Positions 41,969 through 50,076 of a stretch of DNA of 64,000 bases are shown in pieces. The notes beneath the pieces are model-generated. The model saw only the letters and a program-made list of their open reading frames with translations, did not search any database and was not told where the DNA came from. Both the position numbers and the translations under genes were made by a program. Position 1 is the stretch's first letter, and every line of letters begins with the position of its first letter. This stretch comes from Tiamatella sp964451715 (lineage in GTDB: Archaea; Thermoproteota; Thermoprotei_A; Sulfolobales; Acidilobaceae), in assembly GCA_964451715.1 (NCBI GenBank), contig CAYVIZ010000001.1, positions 50,430 through 114,429 of the forward strand, read 5' to 3'.

Positions 41969-42694
41969 GTGGTGCATCTAGTGTTGAATACGTTCGAGGA
42001 AAAAATCAACAAGTACCGTGAAACCCTTAACACCATAAAAAATAGATACGGTATAGGAATAGATGTTGACTACGCTGTTAAGATAGAAGCCGTACAGGAA
42101 GCTATCCGTGACAAGATAAAAGACGTGTTAGAAGATTCTATCCGACTTGACAGTATCAAGGAGGCTTTGAAGATAGCAGAAACCGTTTACGAAAACACAG
42201 ACTTCACATGTGAAAGAGAAGAATTAAAACGCGTATTAGAAGAGAAGGGTATAGAGGATGATAATTATATTGAACTGGTAATATGGCAGGGAGTATTACA
42301 GGCAGTAGTGTCTACTATAGCCGATACAATGAAAGTATACGAGAACAGGAATGCCGTATGCCCCGTATGCGGTAATGAGACAGATATAGGATACATAGAC
42401 GGCGAAGGTAATATATGGCTGTTATGCCCCGTATGCGGTTTCACCTGGATACAGTCAAACGTGAAGAACCCCGTTTGTCCTTATTGCGGACTGCAAGACG
42501 GGAATGCTATAGGGGTACTAAAAGATAAGAAAAACCCCAACATAATGGTTATGTTATGCTCTCACTGTAAACGCTACTGGATAGTTCTAGACGACAGACA
42601 CATACGAACCGTGCCCCGTAGCCTATATCCGCTCCTAAGAGAGAAGGCTATGAAAATACTAGGCTCTATCCCCCCCGACTTCTTCTCCGGTTGA
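41969..42694 (+). CDS. FdhE-like zinc-ribbon protein
   Basis: A 241-residue protein. The N-terminal 125 residues are helical. The C-terminal part has four CxxC pairs (131/134, 153/156, 170/173, 197/200) in two rubredoxin-like knuckles, the pattern of FdhE. FdhE helps mature molybdenum or tungsten formate dehydrogenases. No formate dehydrogenase gene is in view; the position after nuoN suggests a link to the electron donor. GTG start; a TATA-like ATATTTTTATATC lies near 41897. The 160-base gap before it has no other gene. Confidence 0.7.
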   Translation: MVHLVLNTFEEKINKYRETLNTIKNRYGIGIDVDYAVKIEAVQEAIRDKIKDVLEDSIRLDSIKEALKIAETVYENTDFTCEREELKRVLEEKGIEDDNYIELVIWQGVLQAVVSTIADTMKVYENRNAVCPVCGNETDIGYIDGEGNIWLLCPVCGFTWIQSNVKNPVCPYCGLQDGNAIGVLKDKKNPNIMVMLCSHCKRYWIVLDDRHIRTVPRSLYPLLREKAMKILGSIPPDFFSG

Positions 42695-43249
42695 ATAATA
42701 CTCTTCAAACCCGTTTATTAGCACGGGGAAAAGCAGGTTTAGATAGGATTTGCAAGACGTCATAACGGTAAAATAGCATTTCAGGGGGTTTACCTCATTT
42801 AAACCGATCATGCGGGCTAGCTTGTTTAAGCGTAGTGCTACTCCAAGCACAACTCCTACTCCTCCTAAGAATGTTAGCGAGGTTAGCAATACTCCCTCTA
42901 CAATATCTCTAGGAGCTACCCCTCTAGCAATTTCGGAATAATCGTTTGCAGAGACATGTGGAAACACGCCTCCACGAGAAAGCAATAACTCGCTTGTCAT
43001 GCTGTGAATCCAGGAGAGAATAGTATAGGTTCTAAACAAGTCTAAACCCCCTATCATAGCTATAAACAACTCTATTCCTAGAAGCGCATTGTCTGGAAAC
43101 GAGGCGCTTGGAACGTATCCTTTGAGTAACAAGGTTTTATGCATTATTTCTAGTAGAATTGATGAGAAAACCATCAAGGTCCCTCGTACCCACATCACCG
43201 GTATCCTATTCAAGGCTGATTTTGCACTGGTAATGTATTCTTTCTCCAC
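42659..43249 (-). CDS. Membrane protein of unknown function
   Basis: A 196-residue protein I do not recognise. Hydrophobic segments lie at about 22-45, 55-75 and 116-140, with a possible fourth at 168-180. There are no catalytic motifs. It starts with GTG 12 bases after the metallo-beta-lactamase gene stop, with GAGAGGGAT upstream, so the two form an operon. Its 3' end overlaps that of the FdhE-like gene by 36 bases on the opposite strand. Confidence 0.6.
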   Translation of the reverse strand: MEKEYITSAKSALNRIPVMWVRGTLMVFSSILLEIMHKTLLLKGYVPSASFPDNALLGIELFIAMIGGLDLFRTYTILSWIHSMTSELLLSRGGVFPHVSANDYSEIARGVAPRDIVEGVLLTSLTFLGGVGVVLGVALRLNKLARMIGLNEVNPLKCYFTVMTSCKSYLNLLFPVLINGFEEYYSTGEEVGGDRA

Positions 43250-43261
43250 CAGTTATCCCTC

Positions 43262-44257
43262 TCACGGCAGGGTTATAGCGTTCACGCCAAGCTTCTTCCT
43301 CGCCATAAAGGCGAAGAAGGCCGCATACTCGGATCTAGAAGCATCCACCACTACTAGCTTGGGCCTTGATTCCTCCACATACCTCAATGTACCCATATAA
43401 TCCGAGTGATCACTGTAAGATGCTACATACGTGTCCTTGTCTATCTCAACCATAGGTTTACGAAACTCCCATCCGTTGAGAAGTAAGTGTACGCCTCCAC
43501 GAGTACTCCTGTACCTATAGAAATTAGTTGCGTGATCGAAGATTATCGGTTTTCCCTTGAGGATCTCTTTAGCCTCTTTCGTTCCATATAGGAAAAACTC
43601 CCCGAATCCCTTGTCTAGAGATGAAAGCCTATGCGTTATTCTATACATTTTTGATGTCATAATGACAGGATCCCTTAAACCCTCTTCTCTAAGCTTGAGC
43701 AGGAAACCTTGGATCTTCCCGTAGTAGCCGTAGATCCACAGCTTCCCCTTTATCCTGCCATACAGGGCGAGTATCTCGTCTATTACATCGGCATTGCTCC
43801 AAGTCCTTACATGGCTTGGCGAGCCATAAGTAGCGTCTATAACGAGTATATCCGGCTCGTCTATCACATCGGTACCCTCGAGTTTGAAATCACTAGTATA
43901 TCCTATCCTGTTACCCTCCTCATCCTCCAACACGACAGAAGCAGTTCCAGGTATGTGTTCAGCTTTTAGGAAACTTATCCTCAGTGAACCCCACTTAAGG
44001 CTTCCTCCTATTTGCAGTGGAGTCCTCTTGTTGCTGGGTACCTCGATGTTTAATCCTTCTAGAATTGCAAAAGTTTCTGGTGTGGCTGTTATTCTTCTAG
44101 AGTAGCTAATACTGGATCCTATACCCTTATAGTGATCAGCATGTGCGTGTGTTACAACACGTAAACCCTTTTTTCCACAGCCATCTATGCTAACGTCACC
44201 ATGTACTATTGCTCCTGTTTTCAGTATTTTTACTCTGAGAGAGTCCGCGTTATTCAA
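43262..44257 (-). CDS. Metallo-beta-lactamase-fold protein, beta-CASP/exonuclease-like (COG1236)
   Basis: A 331-residue hydrolase. Metal ligands: HAHADH (37-42), a His in AEHIPGT, Asp in YTSDF. DATYGSP and a later YSDHSDYMGTLRY resemble the beta-CASP-type motifs of RNA/DNA exonucleases of the DNA-ligase-associated group. Probably a nuclease; the substrate is unknown. Upstream on the same strand is an unrecognised gene 33 bases away. Confidence 0.75.
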   Translation of the reverse strand: MNNADSLRVKILKTGAIVHGDVSIDGCGKKGLRVVTHAHADHYKGIGSSISYSRRITATPETFAILEGLNIEVPSNKRTPLQIGGSLKWGSLRISFLKAEHIPGTASVVLEDEEGNRIGYTSDFKLEGTDVIDEPDILVIDATYGSPSHVRTWSNADVIDEILALYGRIKGKLWIYGYYGKIQGFLLKLREEGLRDPVIMTSKMYRITHRLSSLDKGFGEFFLYGTKEAKEILKGKPIIFDHATNFYRYRSTRGGVHLLLNGWEFRKPMVEIDKDTYVASYSDHSDYMGTLRYVEESRPKLVVVDASRSEYAAFFAFMARKKLGVNAITLP

Positions 44258-44289
44258 TCAGTTAAACCCCTCCGGGGAGACGAGCGGTG

Positions 44290-44643
44290 TCATACTATCC
44301 TATACTTCCCACTTTTAGAGATAACGTATAGGGCGCCGACGGTGATTAATGATACCAATGCCAGTATAACTGTTCTTTTCATGGGATCTAGTAGTTTAAT
44401 GCTGCCTGGAACTATATGAGTCGACTCGAGCAGCGTATACCGTACTTCGTAAAGGAATGTATCACCTTTATATACTCTTAACCTCCCGGCAAGAGGTATA
44501 CATGAGCTCGGGGGAAAACTGCTTTTCAGCTCTATTATATACCTGCCATCTGTCTCTCTGGTATTCATCTCCCGCTCTGCTTTTATAAGGAAACTTTCAC
44601 TCCAGTTAACATAGTAGGTCACAGTATTTGATGTTCTCTCCAT
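44290..44643 (-). CDS. Small membrane-anchored protein of unknown function (5' end may lie in gap)
   Basis: At least 117 residues. It has a beta-rich front (TYYVNWSESFLIKAERE ... DGRYIIELKSSFP) and one transmembrane helix at about 90-110 followed by a short basic tail. Topology would put the front outside the membrane if the start lies further upstream with a signal. The frame is open back into the 100-N gap at 44662, so ATG 44643 may not be the true start. No family recognised. Confidence 0.45.
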   Translation of the reverse strand: MERTSNTVTYYVNWSESFLIKAEREMNTRETDGRYIIELKSSFPPSSCIPLAGRLRVYKGDTFLYEVRYTLLESTHIVPGSIKLLDPMKRTVILALVSLITVGALYVISKSGKYRIV

Positions 44644-44661
44644 CTTATTAGCGGAAAGACA

Positions 44662-44761
44662 NNNNNNNNNNNNNNNNNNNNNNNNNNNNNNNNNNNNNNN
44701 NNNNNNNNNNNNNNNNNNNNNNNNNNNNNNNNNNNNNNNNNNNNNNNNNNNNNNNNNNNNN
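44662..44761. other. Assembly gap of 100 N
   Basis: Exactly 100 N, a standard placeholder of unknown true length. It removes the 3' end of the pyrophosphatase gene and possibly the 5' end of the gene at 44290. Confidence 0.98.
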
Positions 44762-45190
44762 CTCTTTGTAGTGCTCGAAGAAGTGTTTTATCTTGTCCTT
44801 CACAGCGTCTTCAACATCGCTTATGTCTCCAATATTTTTATACAGGGGGTCAAGTTTGGCTTTAGGGACGGCTATTATCTTAGAGTCGATTCCTTCCTCG
44901 TCTTCCATTACGAGCATTCCGACGGGTTTTACTTCTATAAGGCTCCCAGGATATACTGGTTCTCTGCTTAACACTATTATGTCAACAGGGTCTCCATCCT
45001 CTTCTAAGGTCCCCGGGACAAACCCGTAGTTAAAGGGGTACACCATACTGGTATATAGGAATCTATCCACTTTTATGATGCAGTTATCCTTGTCGAACTC
45101 GTATTTAACACTTCCACCCATAGGGATTTCTATAATAGCATTGACGAGCTCAGGCGCTTTATCGCCGGGTCCAACCTTTATGCACGTCAT
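44762..45190 (-). CDS. ppa: Inorganic pyrophosphatase, C-terminus lost in gap (partial)
   Basis: The visible 143 residues are an intact soluble family I pyrophosphatase. IIEIPMGGSVKYEFDKD, YPFNYGFVPGT, EDGDPVDIIVLS and PKAKLDPLYKNIGDISDV include the metal-binding aspartates. It stops at HYKE, where the family continues about 30 more residues, so the end lies in the gap. Hydrolyses PPi from biosynthesis. ATG start with GAGGTGG upstream. It diverges from rpl7ae. Confidence 0.95.
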
Positions 45191-45246
45191 AAACTACCAC
45201 CTCGACAGCTCATGAAAATTCGTGTAGTAAATAGGGTGATACCATA

Positions 45247-45258
45247 AGTTTAAAAATA
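45247..45258 (+). promoter_or_regulatory. TATA-like element for rpl7ae
   Basis: AGTTTAAAAATA lies about 65 bases before rpl7ae in the 128-base divergent region shared with ppa. Predicted start near 45285. The ribosome site GGGGAGGAGGATG precedes the ATG closely. Confidence 0.4.
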
Positions 45259-45318
45259 CACCCTGTACACATTCTTGTTATTCGCAAAGGACGACCCGAA
45301 CGGGGAGGAGGATGAGAA

Positions 45319-45690
45319 ATGTCTAAACCATTCTACGTGAGGTTCGAAGTACCCTCCGAGTTGGCCGAGAAGGCGTATGAGGCAGTTAGAAAAGCAAGGG
45401 AGACCGGTAAGATAAAGAAAGGAACAAATGAGACTACAAAAGCACTGGAACGCGGTCTTGCAAAGCTCGTTGTTATAGCGGAGGATGTTGACCCACCGGA
45501 GATAGTGGCTCATCTCCCACTGCTCGCCGAGGAGAAGAAGACGCCTTACATATATGTTCCCAGTAAGAAGAAGCTGGGAGAGGCTGCAGGTATAGAGGTT
45601 CAAGCTGCTAGTGTTGCGATCATAGACCCTGGAGAAGCAAGTGCTTTAGTTAACGAGATCGCGGAAAAAGTTAAGGAGTTGAAGAAGTAA
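45319..45690 (+). CDS. rpl7ae: Ribosomal protein L7Ae (kink-turn binding)
   Basis: A 123-residue protein that binds kink-turns in 23S rRNA, C/D and H/ACA guide RNAs and RNase P RNA. Signature: KIKKGTNETTKALERGLAKLVVIAEDVDP and SVAIIDPGEA. It is therefore both ribosomal and part of several RNPs whose other parts are in this window (Cbf5, Pop5, Rpp30). It lies away from rps28e, its frequent neighbour. Start ATG behind GGGGAGGAGG. Confidence 0.96.
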   Translation: MSKPFYVRFEVPSELAEKAYEAVRKARETGKIKKGTNETTKALERGLAKLVVIAEDVDPPEIVAHLPLLAEEKKTPYIYVPSKKKLGEAAGIEVQAASVAIIDPGEASALVNEIAEKVKELKK

Positions 45691-45727
45691 GGCTCTACTG
45701 CCGGTTCATTTCTTTCTATACTCTTAA

Positions 45728-46102
45728 TTACTCTACTTCGATTCTTTTACTGGATTCCCATAGTCCATGGAGGTTACAGTATCCTAGCGCGTAGAGTATA
45801 CCGCTTTTCTTCAGCTTTATTGTAAGCTTTACTTTAGGTTCAGCGTATTCCGGCTCTAGTTCTATGGTTGCTATATGAATAGGGTTGAAGGGCCTTGAAT
45901 CTTCCTTGAAGAATACCTGTAGATATCTAATGGAATGAGCCACCTGATTGGGGTGAGGCCCTACTTCTACTTCCACTGTGAACGGTTCACCAGCCTTAAC
46001 CTTGTCAGGCGCGCTTATCTTGGGTGCATGGGATTCTTTTTTAGTAGCTGCTTCTCCTTCCGCCTTGTCCGGCCTGTATATAAGGTCTCCCAGTGCTTCC
46101 AT
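45728..46102 (-). CDS. sor: Superoxide reductase (neelaredoxin)
   Basis: A 124-residue one-iron superoxide reductase. The Fe(His4Cys) site is His25, His50, His56, Cys109 and His112. Glu23 is the open-site ligand. The usual Lys after Glu is Ser24 here, in ESHAPKI; the Ignicoccus hospitalis enzyme also lacks that Lys. It reduces superoxide to peroxide without making oxygen. The N-terminal FeCys4 domain of desulfoferrodoxin is absent. Minus strand; TATA-like AAATATAATAG upstream. Confidence 0.9.
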   Translation of the reverse strand: MEALGDLIYRPDKAEGEAATKKESHAPKISAPDKVKAGEPFTVEVEVGPHPNQVAHSIRYLQVFFKEDSRPFNPIHIATIELEPEYAEPKVKLTIKLKKSGILYALGYCNLHGLWESSKRIEVE

Positions 46103-46179
46103 GATGCTTCACCGTTCTATTATATTTTCAACCTGTGTTAAATAGTATTCGTATAAACAGGCGCTCTACAAGGGAGTAG

Positions 46180-46190
46180 CATTTATAATG
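46180..46190 (+). promoter_or_regulatory. TATA element for the rps13 operon
   Basis: CATTTATAATG lies about 45-55 bases before the rps13 ATG in the divergent gap shared with sor. It would drive rps13 to rps2 (nine genes). Confidence 0.5.
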
Positions 46191-46233
46191 CCTAACTCTT
46201 TACAGCTATTACATCAGCGTTTAGTAAGGTAAT

Positions 46234-46713
46234 ATGGATGGTGTACCGGATTTGGCTGGTGAGGTAGAGAATTTCAGGTATATAGTACGTATAGCAGGAA
46301 CCGACATAGAGGGTACGTGGAAGGTAGTATACGGCTTGTCCAAGATAAAGGGGATAGGTATAGCCACAGCTAATGCGATATGCAGGGTTCTAGGCATAGA
46401 CCCGGACAAGAGGATAGGGTTTCTATCCGATGCAGAGTTAAAGAAGATAGAGCAAGCAGTAACTGATCTCCGCCAGCTAGGGCTCCCCTCGTGGATGTAT
46501 AATAGGCGTAAGGACTATGAGACAGGTGAGGATATGCATCTCTATGGCGCCAACCTACTGTGGGTGGCTCGCAGAGACATAGAAAGAGAGAAGAAAATAA
46601 AGAGCTGGCGGGGCTTGCGTCATGCGGTTGGGTTAAAGGTGAGAGGGCAGAGGACTCATACAACAGGCCGCTTGGGCACCACCATAGGAGTTTCAAGGAG
46701 AAAGGGGAGGTGA
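46234..46713 (+). CDS. rps13: 30S ribosomal protein S13
   Basis: A 159-residue small-subunit head protein. Signature: YGLSKIKGIGIATANAICRVLGID, and VRGQRTHTTGRLG near the C-terminus, where it reaches toward tRNA. Archaeal-type length. First gene of the rps13-rps4-rps11-rpo3-rpl18e-rpl13-rps9-rpo10-rps2 operon. Followed by rps4 after 7 bases. Confidence 0.97.
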   Translation: MDGVPDLAGEVENFRYIVRIAGTDIEGTWKVVYGLSKIKGIGIATANAICRVLGIDPDKRIGFLSDAELKKIEQAVTDLRQLGLPSWMYNRRKDYETGEDMHLYGANLLWVARRDIEREKKIKSWRGLRHAVGLKVRGQRTHTTGRLGTTIGVSRRKGR

Positions 46714-46720
46714 TTTGTAA

Positions 46721-47236
46721 ATGGGTGATCCGAGGAAGCCGAGGAAGAAGTGGATAGGACCCAAGCATCCATGGGTTAAGGAAAGGCTTCTCCGTGAGCT
46801 GGAGCTGATGGGTAGATACGGGCTCAGGAACAAGAGGGAGTTGTGGATAGCGCAGACTCTTGCAAGGAAGTTCAGGCACCAGGCAAGAAGTCTTCTAGCT
46901 CTTCCCGACAATGTTAGAGAGGAAGAAGAGAGGTCACTCCTTTCCAGGCTTAGGAACCTGGGTCTCATAGGGGAAGGCGCTAAACTGGATGAAGTCCTCG
47001 GGCTTACCGCTGAACATGTTTTAGAGAGAAGGCTTCAGACAATCGTTTACAAGAAGGGGTTGGCTAAAACCATACAGCAGGCACGCCAGTTTATTGTTCA
47101 TGGCCACATAGCGATAAATGGGAGAAGAGTCACTTCCCCCGGCTATCTAGTCAATACCATGGAGGAGGCGTTAATAGATTACGCTCCCGGCGCCTCGGTT
47201 GTTGCACAAATAGGATCAGAGGGAGGTGTCGAGTAA
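46721..47236 (+). CDS. rps4: 30S ribosomal protein S4
   Basis: A 171-residue primary 16S-binding protein. S4 RNA-binding domain: VLERRLQTIVYKKGLAKTIQQARQFIVHGHIAINGRRV. Short C-terminus after the domain. ATG start; overlap-free with rps11, whose ATG follows two bases after its stop. Confidence 0.97.
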   Translation: MGDPRKPRKKWIGPKHPWVKERLLRELELMGRYGLRNKRELWIAQTLARKFRHQARSLLALPDNVREEEERSLLSRLRNLGLIGEGAKLDEVLGLTAEHVLERRLQTIVYKKGLAKTIQQARQFIVHGHIAINGRRVTSPGYLVNTMEEALIDYAPGASVVAQIGSEGGVE

Positions 47237-47237
47237 G

Positions 47238-47639
47238 ATGTCGTTCCAGTCTAGAGAGCTGAAATGGGGGGTTGCTCATATATTCAGCAGCTTCAACAAC
47301 ACCATAGTCCATATAACAGATTTAACGGGAGCCGAGACGGTCTCTAGGGTTTCGGGAGGTATGGTTGTCAAGGCTGATAGAGAGAAGCCTTCCCCCTATG
47401 CTGCAATGATAGCTGCCAGCAAAGCGGCTCAGCAAGCTATGGAGAAGGGTGTTACGGCTATACACATTAAAGTTAGAGGTGTCGGTGGCCACGGACCAAA
47501 GACGCCTGGCCCCGGTGCTCATGCTGCCATAAGAGCATTGGCGCGCTCAGGGTTTATAATAGGCAGGATAGAGGATGTAACACCGATACCACATGATACG
47601 ACGAGGCGCCCCGGTGGAAGGAGGGGTAGAAGAGTCTGA
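47238..47639 (+). CDS. rps11: 30S ribosomal protein S11
   Basis: A 133-residue platform protein. HIFSSFNNTIVHITDLTGAE and the glycine-rich end RPGGRRGRRV are diagnostic. ATG 47238 with GGGAGGTG about 10 bases upstream; a GTG at 47226 would add four residues that are also rps4 sequence. Confidence 0.97.
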   Translation: MSFQSRELKWGVAHIFSSFNNTIVHITDLTGAETVSRVSGGMVVKADREKPSPYAAMIAASKAAQQAMEKGVTAIHIKVRGVGGHGPKTPGPGAHAAIRALARSGFIIGRIEDVTPIPHDTTRRPGGRRGRRV

Positions 47640-47678
47640 GCCTGTTTAACTCCTCATCTAATTTTTGAGGTGAATTTT

Positions 47679-48560
47679 TTGCGGAGAATAGAGATTTTAG
47701 AGGAGGGTTTTAATAGAATAGCCCTCCTAATAGAAGGTTATCCCTTGGAACTGGTGAACGCTGTTAGGAGGGCTATATTAGCGGAAGTGCCTGTGATGGC
47801 TATAGAATGGGTTTATGTTACAAGGAACGACTCGGCACTGTTTAATGAGATGCTTTCACATAAGCTAGGTCTGCTTGTTCTCAAGTCCAACAAAGCCGTG
47901 GAAAAGTATCTTCCCCCGGAAGAATGCCGGGCTGATATAGAATGCGGGGAGGATCCTGCGTGTGTTGACGTGTTTATAACAAAGAAGCCTGAGTGTTTTG
48001 TACGCATGGTTTTGAAGAAGTCGAATCCCCCTGAGGACGGTGTTTCATTATTACCTGTAAAGGCATCCGATATTGAGAGCGAGGATCCTGACGTGTATCC
48101 CGTGCATGGCGACACGGAGTTAACCATACTGGCTTCTGGTCAAAGCATAGACGTGGAAATGTTTGCACGGCTGGGACGTGGTAAGGAGCACGCCAAGTTT
48201 ATACCCGCCGTGGTTACTTTGAAATATGTTCCTGTTATAAAGTATGACTCGAGACGAATAAATGATGAATGTATTGAATGTCTAAGGAACTATAATCCCT
48301 CTCTAGCGGAGAAAGTCTCCGGCAAGTCTAGGGGGGAGATTGTATGGAAGGATTCCGGCAATACCAGTTTGCTCAAGCATTGCGCTGAGAGGGTTTGTGG
48401 GACAGGTTTAAAAGTAGAGTATGACAAGAATAGGCTTATACTGGTGGTTGAGTCAACTGGGGCCCTCGATCCCAGGAAGATAGTTGAATTAGCTCTGGAG
48501 GAGCTGGATAAAAAAGTAGAAAACATGTATAAGGAGTTGGGAGGTGTGGTTCATGACTAA
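47679..48560 (+). CDS. rpo3: RNA polymerase subunit Rpo3 (D)
   Basis: A 293-residue alpha-like assembly subunit. Signature: GYPLELVNAVRRAILAEVPVMAIE. A central domain has Cys83, Cys89, Cys95, Cys106. A later insert has Cys198, Cys201, Cys235 and Cys240. Together these look like an iron-sulfur-type cysteine set, as in some archaeal Rpo3 proteins. TTG 47679 is 6 bases from GAGGTG and is preferred over GTG 47670, which lies in that site. Confidence 0.94.
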   Translation: MRRIEILEEGFNRIALLIEGYPLELVNAVRRAILAEVPVMAIEWVYVTRNDSALFNEMLSHKLGLLVLKSNKAVEKYLPPEECRADIECGEDPACVDVFITKKPECFVRMVLKKSNPPEDGVSLLPVKASDIESEDPDVYPVHGDTELTILASGQSIDVEMFARLGRGKEHAKFIPAVVTLKYVPVIKYDSRRINDECIECLRNYNPSLAEKVSGKSRGEIVWKDSGNTSLLKHCAERVCGTGLKVEYDKNRLILVVESTGALDPRKIVELALEELDKKVENMYKELGGVVHD

Positions 48561-48918
48561 GAGGACTGGACCCTTGAACATAGTACTAAGAAAAACGGCG
48601 GACGAGTTCGTTAGGCTTTATAAATCCACCGGCTCCGGCCTCTGGAGGGATGTTGCCGAGCATCTTATAAAACCTACCAGGAAAAGAGTTGTTGTAAATG
48701 TTTCTAAGATAAACAGGTACGCGGATGAGGGCGACATAATAGTTGTTCCCGGCAAGGTTCTAGGTAGCGGGCGCATAGAGAAGAAGGTTACGGTAGCCGC
48801 ATTCGCGTTTTCCGACAAGGCTATCGAAAAGATCCGTAGGGCAGGAGGTAAAACTATAACTCTATCAGAGCTTGTAAGAGACAATGTTGAGCCTAGGAAT
48901 GTGAAGCTCTTAGTGTGA
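48553..48918 (+). CDS. rpl18e: 50S ribosomal protein L18e
   Basis: A 121-residue large-subunit protein, related to bacterial L15. Segments RKRVVVNVSKINRYADEGDIIVVPGKVLGSG and ITLSELV are diagnostic. ATG 48553 has GGAGGTG upstream; it slightly overlaps the rpo3 3' end. Next is rpl13. Confidence 0.96.
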   Translation: MTKRTGPLNIVLRKTADEFVRLYKSTGSGLWRDVAEHLIKPTRKRVVVNVSKINRYADEGDIIVVPGKVLGSGRIEKKVTVAAFAFSDKAIEKIRRAGGKTITLSELVRDNVEPRNVKLLV

Positions 48919-48928
48919 GGTGTGTGGC

Positions 48929-49372
48929 ATGGCTAGAATTATAGTTAATGGTGAGGGGCATATTCTGGGGAGGCTTGCCAGTATTGTTGCTAAGAAACTG
49001 ATAGAGGGGAATGAAGTAATCGTGGTTAATGTGGAGAAAATAGTGGTCAGCGGCGATAAGAGGATGGTTGTGGAGTCTTATAAGAAGAGGCTGGGTGTAA
49101 AAGTTCACTTATCGCATAAATGGAGGCCTAGGAGACCGCGTAGCCCTATACGTTTGTTTAAACGTACGGTACGGGGCATGCTTCCCAAGAACAATAAGAA
49201 GGGTAGAGAGGCGTTGAGCAGGCTTAAGGCCTATGTAGGAGTTCCAGAGGAATTCAAAGACGCGGAGTACACAGTGTTCAAGGAAGCCTATAAGGATAAG
49301 TTAAAAACTAATAGGTATGTAGAGTTATCCGTTATTGCTAAGGAAATGGGTTGGAAGGGTGTTGAAGCATGA
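48929..49372 (+). CDS. rpl13: 50S ribosomal protein L13
   Basis: A 147-residue large-subunit protein. GHILGRLASIVAKKLIEG and RTVRGMLPKNNKKGREALSRLKAYVGVP are diagnostic. ATG 48929 has GAGGTG 6 bases upstream. It shares ATGA with the rps9 start. Confidence 0.96.
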   Translation: MARIIVNGEGHILGRLASIVAKKLIEGNEVIVVNVEKIVVSGDKRMVVESYKKRLGVKVHLSHKWRPRRPRSPIRLFKRTVRGMLPKNNKKGREALSRLKAYVGVPEEFKDAEYTVFKEAYKDKLKTNRYVELSVIAKEMGWKGVEA

Positions 49373-49815
49373 GTAATGTGCTGGTAACAGGTAAGAGGAA
49401 GAGAGCTATAGCCACGGCCATAGTTAGGCCGGGCAAGGGAAGGATATGGGTTAATGGTATCCCGCTAGAGTTTTACCCCGTCGAGATGGCTAGGCTCAAA
49501 ATGATGGAGCCTTTGCTTATTGCTGGTAGGCAGCTGAGGAGTATGGTTGACATACATGTTAAGGTACGTGGCGGTGGCGTGATGGGTCAGGCGGAAGCTG
49601 TGAGAATGGCTATAACTAGAGGACTCTTAGAGTATCTCAAGAGCAGGATGGGGGAAGGAGAAGAGGCGGAGAAAATGAAGGAACAGATAAAAATACTTAG
49701 GAGGTTCTTCAACGAGTACGACCCACACATGATAGTTGGTGATCCTAGGAGAACAGAGCCTAAGAAGCCCATGAGGTATAGTGCTAGGAGGAGATGGCAG
49801 AAGAGCTACAGGTGA
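49369..49815 (+). CDS. rps9: 30S ribosomal protein S9
   Basis: A 148-residue small-subunit protein. Its C-terminus ends in KSYR, the tail that contacts P-site tRNA. GKRKRAIATAIVRPGKGRIWVNGIP and VRGGGVMGQAEAVRMAITRGLLEY are diagnostic. ATGA overlap with rpl13. Confidence 0.97.
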   Translation: MSNVLVTGKRKRAIATAIVRPGKGRIWVNGIPLEFYPVEMARLKMMEPLLIAGRQLRSMVDIHVKVRGGGVMGQAEAVRMAITRGLLEYLKSRMGEGEEAEKMKEQIKILRRFFNEYDPHMIVGDPRRTEPKKPMRYSARRRWQKSYR

Positions 49816-49822
49816 TCAAGTC

Positions 49823-50047
49823 ATGCTAGCCCCAGTAAGATGCTTCACTTGCGGCGCACCCCTAGGCCATCTCTGGCCTGTATTCAAAGAGCGTGTTAAA
49901 GCGGGAGAGGATCCGGGCAAGGTTCTAGACGAGCTGGGAGTACGGAGATACTGCTGCCGCAGGACGCTCCTATCGACTGTAGCCTATATAGATGAGCTCG
50001 TAGCATATACACACATAGGTTTTAAGAAGAAAGTTAAACCATTTTGA
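49823..50047 (+). CDS. rpo10: RNA polymerase subunit Rpo10 (N)
   Basis: A 74-residue zinc-bundle subunit: Cys7 and Cys10 (CFTCG), Cys44 and Cys45 (RRYCCRR). ATG 49823 starts the family sequence MLAPVRCFTCG. The usual Rpo6 (K) gene is not seen between rpo10 and rps2, where some archaea have it. Confidence 0.95.
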   Translation: MLAPVRCFTCGAPLGHLWPVFKERVKAGEDPGKVLDELGVRRYCCRRTLLSTVAYIDELVAYTHIGFKKKVKPF

Positions 50048-50076
50048 CACTAGGAGAGTAGAAGAGGTGTTAAACT

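Noticed and set aside
44648..45190. A single reading frame through the N run at the end of ppa
   Set aside because: The Ns are a placeholder of unknown length; the residues after it (SFR) are not pyrophosphatase. I end the visible gene at 44762.
45250..45603. Minus-strand open frame of 117 codons over rpl7ae
   Set aside because: It is antisense to rpl7ae, with no family or ribosome site.
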